Below, piece by piece: positions 9,123-17,357 of a DNA stretch of 64,000 nucleotides; the stretch's first letter is position 1; every line of letters starts with the position of its first letter. This DNA is from JAGIBJ01 sp032119595. Lineage in GTDB: Bacteria > Actinomycetota > Thermoleophilia > Solirubrobacterales > Solirubrobacteraceae. The translations under genes and the position numbers were made by a program. Where the stretch lies: contig JAUMBQ010000005.1 of the NCBI GenBank assembly GCA_032119595.1, positions 62,001-126,000 on the forward strand, written 5' to 3'. The notes under the pieces were generated by a model that did not search any database, was not told the DNA's origin, and saw only the letters and a list, made by a program, of their open reading frames with translations.

Positions 9123-11255
9123 CTACCGCGCGAGTTTCGCCCGCAGGGCTCGTTCGAGCCGCACGGCCTCCTCGACGTGCAGGGCGCGGAGCGTCAACAC
9201 GTACACCGCGCTCCCGAGCCCGAGCGACAACGCGAGGCTGATGATCAGCCCGAACGTGCCGCCCCCGACGACGCCGCGCACCGCGGCGTCGACGGCCAGG
9301 ACGACCACGGTGAGCACGGCGGCAGCCGCGAGCACTCGGCTAGCGGTCTTGAGCGTGCGCCCGAGCCCCAGCGACCCGCCGAGACGCCCGTGGAGCACAA
9401 AGATCTGCGCGCCGACCACGGCGATGTTGGCGACGACGGTGCCCGCAACGATGCCGGCGATCCCGAGCGGCTTGTAGAGCGCGACCGACACGATCACGTT
9501 GACGACGAGGCTGAGCACCGCGATACGCGTCGTCGTCCACGGATCCTTGAGCGCGAAGAAAGTTCGGGTCAGCAGCAGGTTGATGCCGTTGAGTGGAAGC
9601 GTGATCGAGAAGACCCAGAGCGCCTCGGCGGTCATCGTCGTGGACTCGGGCGTGAACTTGCCACCCTCGTAGACGAGCCGGATGATCGGAGCGGCCAGCG
9701 CGATCGAGACCGCCGCGGCCGGGATCAGCAGGACGAGAATCTGCCGCATCCCATCGCCGATGATGTCGCGGAGATCGTCGTGATCGTGGCGGGCCGCGGC
9801 GCGGCTGAGGGCCGGGAAGAGCACGGTCGCGATCGCGACGCTGAAGATGCCCTGCGGCAGCATGTACAGCCGGAACGCGGCGTCGATCGCGCGGATCGCG
9901 CCGTCGCTGATCTTGGCCCCGAGGGTGGAGTTGATGAGCAGGTTGAAGTTCACGAGGCCGAGCCCGAGCGCGACCGGGATCATCAGCGTGAGCACCTTGC
10001 GGACCTGCGGGTCGCGGGCACCCTCGAGGCGTGGCCGACCCCAGCGGAACCCGGCCTTGCGGACCATCGGAAGCGCAAGCATGAGCTGCGCGATCGTGCC
10101 CACGAGCACGCCGACGGCATAGCCGTAGAGTTCATCCGGGCCGTCGAGCGTCACGTGCGTGACGACCATGAACACCATGATCAGCACGTTCCAGAGCACC
10201 GGCGAGACCGCCGGCACTGTGAAGTGATCCTCGGCGTTCAGGATGCCGACAAGAAGGCCGTTGATCCCGAGCAGCGCGACGACCGGGAACATGATCTGGG
10301 TCAGCACGACCGCGAGATCCACATCGGCCTGGCTGAGCTTCGAGTCGCCCGCAAACAGGGGCACGATCACCGGGCTGAGCAGGATCGAGACGGCGGTGAT
10401 CGCCGACAGGCCAAGCAGCGCGACCCAGGCAAGCTCCGCTGCCAGCTTCATCGCGTCCTTGCGGCGTCCTTGCTGAAGCAGGTCGCTAAAGACCGGGACG
10501 AACGCGGCCGAGAGCGCGGCGTCCGCGAAAAGGGAACGCAGCAGGTTCGGGATCTGGAAGGCCAGCGTGAAGGCGGAGATCGGGCCTTCGGTGCCGTAAA
10601 ACCGGGTCGAGAGCACCTCGCGGATCAGGCCCGCTACCCGCGAGAAGGCGGTGAGCAGCGAGAAGATCGCGGTGTTGCGCGCGCGTCCGGCGGGGGTTGG
10701 CTGCGCGTTGGTCTGCCCGGCAGGGGCCTCCGCCATCGGCTTCGTGGTGATGACGGTCGACTGGTCGTCGAAGTCGGGGCGTTGGGTCTCGGCTCGCGCG
10801 GCCGGTTGGTCACCGGGCCGGCCGGGCTGGTTCGCCTGCTGTGCGGCGAGGACTGAGGCGTCACGAGGGCCGAGGGGGCGATCGGCGCCACGCGAGCCGC
10901 CCGGGCGACCGGGGAGGTCGAAGTCGGGGGCGTCGTAGTCGCTGGCGCCGAGGTCTGATCCGGCACGACGGCGTCCGCCCGGCGTCGATGGGACCGATGG
11001 ATCCATGCCCCCGCGGGGGGCGTCGGCGGTCGGAATGTCGCCCGGGCGCGGGGTCGCGGTGCCGCGGCTGCCTCGGCCTCCCCCACGTCGGCGCTCGCGG
11101 CGATCCCGTTCGGTGACCTCGCGGGCAGCCGCCCTCGCGGCTTCCTTGGGATCGCGTCCCTCGGCTGCGGCCTGGGCGGCCGCAGCCTCGCGCGCTGCCA
11201 TCCGCGCCGCAGCTCGGGCGGCAGCGGCCGACCGCTCTGGTGAGTCCCCTGCCAT
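9123..11255 (-). CDS. murJ: Lipid II flippase MurJ with long disordered N-terminal extension
   Basis: 710 residues. MurJ flips lipid II across the membrane for peptidoglycan synthesis. The MviN/MurJ core starts near residue 190 (ARNTAIFSLLTAFSRVAGLIRE, a canonical first helix) and continues as about 14 membrane helices, including GLARTFFALKDPWTT-like and ALSRA..R segments. Before it lies about 185 residues of Ala/Arg/Gly/Pro-rich low-complexity sequence, first a charged Ala-Arg helix (SAAAARAAARMAAREAAAAQ), then Gly/Pro/Asp-rich linker. Cytoplasmic extensions and kinase-like domains occur on actinobacterial MurJ, but this one shows no fold. ATG 11255 was chosen because sequence upstream is Arg/Ser-rich noise. 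Confidence 0.93.
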   Translation of the reverse strand: MAGDSPERSAAAARAAARMAAREAAAAQAAAEGRDPKEAARAAAREVTERDRRERRRGGGRGSRGTATPRPGDIPTADAPRGGMDPSVPSTPGGRRRAGSDLGASDYDAPDFDLPGRPGGSRGADRPLGPRDASVLAAQQANQPGRPGDQPAARAETQRPDFDDQSTVITTKPMAEAPAGQTNAQPTPAGRARNTAIFSLLTAFSRVAGLIREVLSTRFYGTEGPISAFTLAFQIPNLLRSLFADAALSAAFVPVFSDLLQQGRRKDAMKLAAELAWVALLGLSAITAVSILLSPVIVPLFAGDSKLSQADVDLAVVLTQIMFPVVALLGINGLLVGILNAEDHFTVPAVSPVLWNVLIMVFMVVTHVTLDGPDELYGYAVGVLVGTIAQLMLALPMVRKAGFRWGRPRLEGARDPQVRKVLTLMIPVALGLGLVNFNLLINSTLGAKISDGAIRAIDAAFRLYMLPQGIFSVAIATVLFPALSRAAARHDHDDLRDIIGDGMRQILVLLIPAAAVSIALAAPIIRLVYEGGKFTPESTTMTAEALWVFSITLPLNGINLLLTRTFFALKDPWTTTRIAVLSLVVNVIVSVALYKPLGIAGIVAGTVVANIAVVGAQIFVLHGRLGGSLGLGRTLKTASRVLAAAAVLTVVVLAVDAAVRGVVGGGTFGLIISLALSLGLGSAVYVLTLRALHVEEAVRLERALRAKLAR

Positions 11256-11439
11256 GAGCCGACGATCGTATCCGGCCAGTGGCAGCGAAACCCGCTCCTG
11301 CTCTTGCGCTCGGCGCCGCGGCCGAGCCTTTCGGCTGTTCCTGAGACGCCGCGGCGGGAACCCTGGACGCCGCTGAGCAATTCGCCGACGAAGGGCACCG
11401 CATCGCGGAGACGTTGTCGGTATCGTCTGCCGTCGCTCT

Positions 11440-11706
11440 ATGGCAAACATTGCATCCCAGAAGAAGCGCATTCTGCGCAGCGAACGCGAGCGGCTTGAGA
11501 ACAAGCGCTACACGTCGTCGATCAAGACGTACTTCCGTCGTCTCGAGGCGTCCGTCGCCTCGAACGATGACGCGAAGGCGACCGATGATCTCCGTCTTCT
11601 TCAGAAGACGATCGACAAGGCCGTCAAGCGCGGCGCGCTGCACAAGAACACCGGCGCTCGCAAGAAGTCCCGCGCCGTGCGGCTCCGCCGCGGCGCCAGC
11701 GCGTAA
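11440..11706 (+). CDS. rpsT: 30S ribosomal protein S20
   Basis: 88 residues, family length, with the expected MANI.SQKKRI start, helical Lys/Arg-rich body and RLQK.IDKAVKRG..HKNTGARKKSR signature. It binds 16S rRNA in the 30S body. It is transcribed opposite to holA and murJ, the usual arrangement in actinobacteria. No Shine-Dalgarno is obvious; a TATCGT -10-like hexamer at 11421-11426 would give a very short leader. Two tandem P4 palindromes follow in the convergent gap before holA. Confidence 0.98.
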   Translation: MANIASQKKRILRSERERLENKRYTSSIKTYFRRLEASVASNDDAKATDDLRLLQKTIDKAVKRGALHKNTGARKKSRAVRLRRGASA

Positions 11707-11791
11707 CCCGCGCTAGCTTCACCGCTCTTCCACGACACGTTTTGCGCCCGGCTCGTCCGGGCGCTTTGTCGTTCTCAGGCCGACTAAACGC

Positions 11792-11909
11792 TGAGCGGCC
11801 AAAATGTGTTGCCCCGACAACAACAAATGGCCGCTCACCCCCGCCCGCGCGCCCAGCCAGCGCTGAGCGGCAAAAATGTGTTGCCCCGACAACAACAAAT
11901 GGCCGCTCA
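11792..11909. repeat. Tandem pair of 46-bp palindromes, family P4
   Basis: Copies at 11792-11837 and 11864-11909 (period 72). Each has outer arms tgagcggcca / tggccgctca and inner arms tgttg / caaca around ccccga. In the second copy the outer stem carries one mismatch. They occupy the convergent gap between rpsT and holA, a position suiting a bidirectional terminator, though no T-tract follows the stem. Confidence 0.85.
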
Positions 11910-11964
11910 CCGCCGCTCACGCCACCGCCCGCGCTTATGGCGCGACCGGGCCCGCGAATGCCGC

Positions 11965-12942
11965 TTAGCGCGAGGCGGTGACCGGCGGCCGGAAGAGCTG
12001 CTGGATCACGAGAACGTCGGGGTCGCCGGCGGCGCCGCCACGGCTGGCGATCTCGATCGCGCTCAGCCGGACGACCAGCGTGTCGAGCCAGGCGCGGTCG
12101 GCGCGAGCGGCCTCCTGAACGCGCTTCCCGCGTGCCCACGGCGGCCCCTTGACCGACGCCTCGACCTGCTGCCGTGACTCGCCAGCGGCCAGCCGAACGG
12201 CGAGATCGCGGAGCTCGCGCGCCCGGGACTGCACCATCATGAGCAGCCGGACCGACGTCTCGCCGCGGCTGCCAAGTTCGAGCATGAGGCGCAGCGCTTG
12301 CTGCTCGTTGCCTGCAACCAGCGCGTCGACCAGCGGCCAGGCGACAAGATCGGCGTCGTCGCCGACGAACGGCGCCACGTCCGAAGCGCCGAGGCGGACG
12401 CCCGGCTCGGTGCCGAGCGCCAGAACTTCCAAGACCCGCGTGAGCCGTGACGGGCGACGCCCAATCCGATTGCCGATCATCTCGGCTGCTTCGCGGTCGA
12501 GTTCGATCTTCCGCTCGGACGCTTCCCGGACAACCCAGCCGGCCAGGTTCTTCTCCTCGGGCAGCTTGACGAGGTCGATCACGCCGCCGCATTTGCCGAC
12601 CGCCTCGATGAGCGACGCGGGCGCGGTCTTGCTCTTTTCCTCGCGGGCGAAGAACGCGATCGTGGTGGTGGCGTCGAGCTGGCCGAGCGCAGGAACGAGG
12701 CGCTGCGCGACCTCTTTGTCCTTCCACTTCTGCACGTCGTCAACGATGATCACGCGGTGTTCGGCCCCCAGCGTGAGAGCGCCGAGCGCGTTCGCGGCAG
12801 CGTCGGGCGTGGCCTCGGCACCTTCGAGGAACTCCAGGTCGGCACCGAGGCGCTGGGCCAGGTTGCGGAGATTCGCGCGACGTTCGGCGAGCTTGCCGTG
12901 ATCGTCGCCGTGGAGGAGATAGGCGGGCTTGAGGTTCGCCAC
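11965..12942 (-). CDS. holA: DNA polymerase III delta subunit (clamp loader)
   Basis: 325 residues from the GTG at 12942, giving the family-typical start (V/M)ANLKPAYLLHGDD. HolA is the clamp-loader subunit that opens the beta sliding clamp. Visible landmarks: the degenerate nucleotide-binding region AYLLHGDDHGKL, VIIVDDVQKWK, TTIAFFAREEKSK, GCVIDLVKLPEEK-like strand and the C-terminal helical collar with RLSAIEIASRGG. Two other GTG codons lie 6 and 21 nt upstream; TACCGT at the most upstream site would put a transcription start close to all three. Placement beside rpsT agrees with actinobacterial gene order. Confidence 0.9.
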   Translation of the reverse strand: MANLKPAYLLHGDDHGKLAERRANLRNLAQRLGADLEFLEGAEATPDAAANALGALTLGAEHRVIIVDDVQKWKDKEVAQRLVPALGQLDATTTIAFFAREEKSKTAPASLIEAVGKCGGVIDLVKLPEEKNLAGWVVREASERKIELDREAAEMIGNRIGRRPSRLTRVLEVLALGTEPGVRLGASDVAPFVGDDADLVAWPLVDALVAGNEQQALRLMLELGSRGETSVRLLMMVQSRARELRDLAVRLAAGESRQQVEASVKGPPWARGKRVQEAARADRAWLDTLVVRLSAIEIASRGGAAGDPDVLVIQQLFRPPVTASR

Positions 12943-13021
12943 GAGCACCCCACGGTAGAGCACCCGTCTGGCCAGCGCCGCGTGCGCCAGCGGAAATTGC
13001 GCGCAGAGCGGCGAACGGGTT

Positions 13022-13027
13022 TACGCT
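13022..13027 (+). promoter_or_regulatory. Putative leaderless -10 element (TACGCT)
   Basis: TACGCT ends 6 nt before the ATG at 13034; there is no Shine-Dalgarno. Confidence 0.55.
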
Positions 13028-13033
13028 GGCGCG

Positions 13034-13702
13034 ATGCAGACGATTGCCGAGGGCGTGATCCGGATCCAATTGGCTCCGCGCGCCGGGCTGAACGCGTACC
13101 TCCTCGGCAAGACGATCCTCGTCGATACGGGCCTCCCGTTCCAACGTGGTCGGCTCGAACGCGCGCTGATCGATCACCAACTTGAGCGGATCGTCCTGAC
13201 GCACGCGCACATCGACCACGCCGGTACGGTGGCGGCGCTGTCGGCTGAGCACGGGTGCGAAGTCCTGTGCGGTGCCGCCGACCTCGCCGACCTCGCTGCG
13301 GGCATCTCGCCACCCCTCGCGCTGGGCCGCCCGATGATCCCGATCCAGCGGGCGATCGTGCGGTACCGCGGACTGCGGTCCAGTGCCCTTCGCGACGGAG
13401 ACGACGTCGGCGAAGGCTTCATCGCGGTCGGCACACGAGGCCATACGCCCGGGCACCATGCCTTGTGGCGTGAACGGGACGGGGTCCTCATCGCGGGCGA
13501 CGCGCTCTTCGGCGTTTCGAAGTTCCTGCGCACCGGCGTCTTCCCGCCTTTCGGCATCGATCAGCCTGATCGGGACGGCTGCACACGCGCGATCATCCGC
13601 ATGGCAGAGCTTCGCCCGAAGCTGATCGCCTTCGGCCATGGCCCGCCACTCGTCGACGACGCCGCCCACCAGCTCTCAGCCCTGGCGAAGACCCTGCGGT
13701 AA
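13034..13702 (+). CDS. Metallo-beta-lactamase-fold hydrolase (glyoxalase II-like group)
   Basis: 222 residues, a single MBL domain. Metal ligands are visible: THAHIDHAG (HxHxDH), GHTPGHH (third His), the Asp of IAGDALFG and a late His in IAFGHGPPL. The size and GHTPGH motif fit the small 'beta-lactamase-like' thioesterase/glyoxalase subgroup; the natural substrate cannot be told from sequence. Divergent from holA across about 90 bp with a leaderless-type promoter of its own. Confidence 0.85.
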   Translation: MQTIAEGVIRIQLAPRAGLNAYLLGKTILVDTGLPFQRGRLERALIDHQLERIVLTHAHIDHAGTVAALSAEHGCEVLCGAADLADLAAGISPPLALGRPMIPIQRAIVRYRGLRSSALRDGDDVGEGFIAVGTRGHTPGHHALWRERDGVLIAGDALFGVSKFLRTGVFPPFGIDQPDRDGCTRAIIRMAELRPKLIAFGHGPPLVDDAAHQLSALAKTLR

Positions 13703-13772
13703 TCGCTGCGGGCACCCTCCCGGTTCGGAGAAGAAACCTTGGCTCCGGGGTCCGCGATGAGAAGATGGGCCG

Positions 13773-14183
13773 ATGCGCATCGCTTTGAACGTCATCTGGC
13801 TGATCTTCGGGGGTATTTGGCTCGCGATCGGTTATGCCTTTGCGGCGCTCATCTGCTTCTGCTTGATCGTGACCATCCCGTTCGGGATCGCGTCGCTGCG
13901 CATCGCGATGTTCACACTCTGGCCGTTCGGTCGCCGCATCGAACGCCGGGCCGACGCCGGTGCCGCGTCGACGATCGGCAACGTCCTGTGGTTCGTGCTC
14001 TTCGGCTGGTGGCTGGCCCTCGGCCATCTCATCAGCGGCATCGCCATGTGCATCACGATCATCGGGATTCCGCTCGGTCTCGCCAACTTCAAGATGATCC
14101 CGATCTCGTTCACCCCGCTCGGCCGCGAGATCGTCGACGCCGACGCGGGCGCCGCCCCAGGCCAGTTCGTCGCGACGCGCTAG
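13773..14183 (+). CDS. YccF-family inner membrane protein
   Basis: 136 residues. Two related halves each contain a hydrophobic helix followed by 'TIPFGIASLRIA' or 'GIPLGLANFKM', then 'WPFGR' or 'TPLGR', the hallmark of the YccF (DUF307) domain, which occurs as a tandem pair. Membrane protein of unknown function. Follows the MBL hydrolase by about 70 bp in the same direction and converges on comEC. Confidence 0.88.
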   Translation: MRIALNVIWLIFGGIWLAIGYAFAALICFCLIVTIPFGIASLRIAMFTLWPFGRRIERRADAGAASTIGNVLWFVLFGWWLALGHLISGIAMCITIIGIPLGLANFKMIPISFTPLGREIVDADAGAAPGQFVATR

Positions 14184-14238
14184 CCGTCGCGACGGCTCAG
14201 GCACGCGTCCGGTTCGTCGTGCCATTCGCGCGGCCGGT

Positions 14239-16557
14239 TCACCTCCGCTTGATCGCGATCTTCTGCACCAACACGCGCCCTGCGGCGTCGGCGCGGATGT
14301 CGAGGGTGCCGTCTCGATCGGTACGCAGGGTTGGGACGCCGGCGGCCTGAAGGGTCGCGAGGGTGGCCGGCGTCGGGTGGCCGTAACCGTTTGGGGTGCC
14401 GAGACTGATCACCGCGAGCTGCGGGCGGAGCCGTCGCAGAACCGTCGGCAGTTCCTCATCGTTGCTGCCGTGATGGCTGACGAGTAGCACATCGCCCTGG
14501 AGGTTCGGAATCGTCGTGAGGACATTGCCTTCGGCGTCTGCTGGGAGCAGCGCTCGCAGCGTTCCGATCTGCGCTTCGACGACGACGGCACGGTCGTTTG
14601 GGTCGCCAGGCTGCGCCGCCGCGCGACCAGTAGGCCAGCGCAGCCGCAAGGCGACCCGCCCGAACGCGACCCGCTGGCCGACCGTCGCTGGCACGACCCG
14701 GACGCCGCGCCGCTTGGCCGCCCTAACCGCGGCGTCGTGCGTCGGCCCGCCGCCAGGCATCCCGCCGTCGAGCAGAAGATCGGTCGGAAACGCGCCGATG
14801 ACGGCTGCCGCGCCGCCGTCGTGATCGGCCGCGGGGTGACTCAAGATGACGGCTCGCAGCCGCCGCACACCCGTACGGCGCACGGCCGCCACGACGCCGC
14901 CATCCAACGGACCCGCATCGATCAACACGCCCTCCACCCCATCCTGGAGCAGCGTCGCGTTGCCCTGACCGATGTCGAGGACGACCATTCGAGGCTGTGC
15001 GGGAGGTCTCGGCACGGCCATCGCCAGCACCACGAATGCCGCAGCGGTCACGGCGCCGACGACGCGCTTCGGTGGCCGAAGCACTCCCGCGAGCGCGATC
15101 CCTACGACGACCGCCGCTGCACCCTGCCACCCGACGACGGCATACGAGCGATGTTCCGACCATGTCGCCACCGACAGGGTGATGCCCGCGGCCAGCCCAC
15201 CCGGCTGTGCCAGGAGCGCTGCGACGACCGGAGCGATCGGCGTGAACACCGCGGCCAACGCGCCGCTCCAGACGGCGATCCCGACGAGCGGCAAAACCAG
15301 CGCATTGGCGACGAGCCCGATCAACGACAGCTCGCCGAAGGTGAACAGCATGATCGGCGCCGTCGCGACCGTCGCGACCAGACTGCACGCCAGCCCGGCA
15401 GCCAGCCGTCGTGGAATGCCGAAACTGCTGATCACTCGGGCCGTGCGCGGCGCCAGCCCGATGAGCGCGGCAGCCGCCGCGAAGCTGAGCTGCCAACCCA
15501 CGTCGAGCGTCGCGCGGGGATCGAGTGCAAGCGTCGCGACCGCTGCGAACGCGAGCGCGTCGGCCCCGCGCTGCTCCCGGCCCAGCGACAGCGCCAGCAG
15601 CCCAGCGAGTCCCATCACTCCGGCCCGTTGGATCGACGGCCCACCGCCGGCCAACGGCACATACGCGCAGACCGCGACGGCGCAAAGCGCCAGGCGCAGC
15701 CGATCCGGGGCGCCGACCAGCCACCCGACCGCCATGACCAGCGCGACCACGAGCGCGATATTCCCACCGCTTGCCGCCACGAGATGCCACAGCCCGGAGG
15801 TGCGCAAAGCTTCCTGATCGGCCTCGTCAATCCCGTCATCAGCTCCGAGCGCCATGCCAGCGAGCAACGCTCCCCGTCGGATCCCGACCGCCTCGGAGAG
15901 CGTGCGTTGTGCGTGCTCCCCAAAGCGGTCGACCTGCCCGAGCGGGCCACCACGCCGCCGGCCGGTCGCTCTGAGTTCCGTCGGCTGCACCCGCCCACTC
16001 ACGCCGAGTCGACGCAACCGGGCGTCGTTCCCGTCGGCCCTGAGCGGCAGGACTGGGCCGCGGAACTCCGCGATCGCTCCACGCGGAAGGGCGGGCGATG
16101 GCGCACCGAACCGCGTGGCCATCACCACGACCGACCGGCCACCGACCACCCCCAGCGCGGACGACGAGCGCTCCCGCGACCCCGCTGCCAGCGGCTCGCG
16201 CAGCACGACGCTGGTCCAGCCGCCGGCGGCCTTGCCCGCAGGCGCCGGCATCGTGGAGGCCGCCGCATCGATCGCGCCGGCTCGGGCTCCACCCGCCACG
16301 ACCGCGACCGCGACGGCAAACCACACCACGGCGGACCGGCCGGGCCGCGTGAACCCAGCGACCAGCAGCCCGGCGGGCACCAGTACCCCCGCCGAGCCAT
16401 GCAACCACGGGCCGGCCGCGAGCCCGACCGCGACCGCACCCCAGCACCACGCCGGTAGCCAACGTCGGGCGCCGTCGGCGACACCGGCCCGTCGAAGCGT
16501 CCGGTATTGCACACGATCGACGGCCCATGCGAGCCCTTGCCCGGCGGTCGCGATCAC
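14239..16557 (-). CDS. comEC: ComEC/Rec2 DNA-uptake channel with C-terminal MBL domain
   Basis: 772 residues. ComEC forms the membrane channel that carries single-stranded DNA into the cell during transformation. After N-terminal helices comes the competence domain (ALLAGMALGADDGID, LVAASGGNIALVVALV), about eight to ten membrane helices, then a C-terminal MBL-fold domain from about residue 520 with VLDIGQGNATLL, LSHPAADHDGG and LLVSHHGSNDEE; this domain is proposed to degrade the non-transported strand. The start is GTG and overlaps the comEA stop by 4 bp (GTGA), so the two are translationally coupled. Confidence 0.95.
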   Translation of the reverse strand: MIATAGQGLAWAVDRVQYRTLRRAGVADGARRWLPAWCWGAVAVGLAAGPWLHGSAGVLVPAGLLVAGFTRPGRSAVVWFAVAVAVVAGGARAGAIDAAASTMPAPAGKAAGGWTSVVLREPLAAGSRERSSSALGVVGGRSVVVMATRFGAPSPALPRGAIAEFRGPVLPLRADGNDARLRRLGVSGRVQPTELRATGRRRGGPLGQVDRFGEHAQRTLSEAVGIRRGALLAGMALGADDGIDEADQEALRTSGLWHLVAASGGNIALVVALVMAVGWLVGAPDRLRLALCAVAVCAYVPLAGGGPSIQRAGVMGLAGLLALSLGREQRGADALAFAAVATLALDPRATLDVGWQLSFAAAAALIGLAPRTARVISSFGIPRRLAAGLACSLVATVATAPIMLFTFGELSLIGLVANALVLPLVGIAVWSGALAAVFTPIAPVVAALLAQPGGLAAGITLSVATWSEHRSYAVVGWQGAAAVVVGIALAGVLRPPKRVVGAVTAAAFVVLAMAVPRPPAQPRMVVLDIGQGNATLLQDGVEGVLIDAGPLDGGVVAAVRRTGVRRLRAVILSHPAADHDGGAAAVIGAFPTDLLLDGGMPGGGPTHDAAVRAAKRRGVRVVPATVGQRVAFGRVALRLRWPTGRAAAQPGDPNDRAVVVEAQIGTLRALLPADAEGNVLTTIPNLQGDVLLVSHHGSNDEELPTVLRRLRPQLAVISLGTPNGYGHPTPATLATLQAAGVPTLRTDRDGTLDIRADAAGRVLVQKIAIKRR

Positions 16558-17234
16558 AGGTCGAGCTGCTCACGCAGGCTGGCGAGGCGCTTCTCGCCCA
16601 CCCCCGACACGTCGTCGAGCTGCTCGATACGGGTGAACCCTCCGAGCTTCGTGCGCAGCTCGATGATCGCGGCCGCCATCGAAGGGCCGACGCCGTCGAG
16701 GGTGTCGAGCTGCTCCGCCGTCGCCGAGTTCAGGCTCAGTTTCATCCCTGGCGCCAAGCCAGCGCCTGCGCCATCGCCGGCGGAGGCCCCGCCACTTCCC
16801 GGCGCCGTTCCTCCGCCTGCTGCACTTGGGACCGCGCCCGCGAGCCGCGGGACGATGACCTGCCGGCCGTCGGTCAGCCGCGCCGCCAGGTTCACCTGCG
16901 TCAGGTCAGCGTCCGCGGTCAGACCGCCCGCGCGCTTGACCGCATCGATCAGCCGCCCCGGGGCGTGCACCTTGTAGACACCGGGTCTCCGGACCGCGCC
17001 AGCCACGTGCACCACGAACCGCTTCGCCTTGGGCTTCCCGCCCGCCGACCCCGAGTTCCCCGTGGCCCCGCCGCCACCCGGCGAGGCACCTCGCGCCGTC
17101 CCTAGCCCAGGCCCGCCGAGCACCGCCGGAGAGACCGCCTCCTGCTTCGGCCCCGCTAGGAGCCAAAGCCCGCCGAGCAGCGTGAGCGCCGCCGCCCCGC
17201 GACCCCACCGCCTGATCGCGTCCTGCCAGTCCAC
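16554..17234 (-). CDS. comEA: ComEA, membrane-anchored DNA receptor for competence
   Basis: 226 residues from GTG 17234. One membrane helix (AAALTLLGGLWLLAG), a Gly/Ser/Pro linker, an SLBB domain (VVHVAGAVRRPGVYKVHAPGR, with AVKRAGGL and NLAARLTDGRQV), a second Gly-rich linker, and a C-terminal helix-hairpin-helix pair (SLNSATAEQLDTLDGVGPSMA; LDDVSGVGEKRL) that binds double-stranded DNA. A TTG seven codons upstream (17255), preceded by GAGGG, is the alternative start; GTG is preferred because TAGCTT lies 7 nt before it. With comEC it forms the only competence genes in the window. Confidence 0.93.
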   Translation of the reverse strand: MDWQDAIRRWGRGAAALTLLGGLWLLAGPKQEAVSPAVLGGPGLGTARGASPGGGGATGNSGSAGGKPKAKRFVVHVAGAVRRPGVYKVHAPGRLIDAVKRAGGLTADADLTQVNLAARLTDGRQVIVPRLAGAVPSAAGGGTAPGSGGASAGDGAGAGLAPGMKLSLNSATAEQLDTLDGVGPSMAAAIIELRTKLGGFTRIEQLDDVSGVGEKRLASLREQLDL

Positions 17235-17357
17235 CCCCGCGAAGCTATGGACCAAATGCCCTCAGCAGACGCGCACTCCGTTACGGAACTGCGCGGACCT
17301 TGCGGCGGCGCAACGTGCTCGGTCAACGCGGACCCTGCGGCGGCCCGGCGTACTCAG

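Noticed and set aside
10651..11380. Coding potential opposite the MurJ N-terminal extension
   Set aside because: GC-driven open frames without domains. The minus frame is continuous with the MurJ core and starts at a clear ATG.
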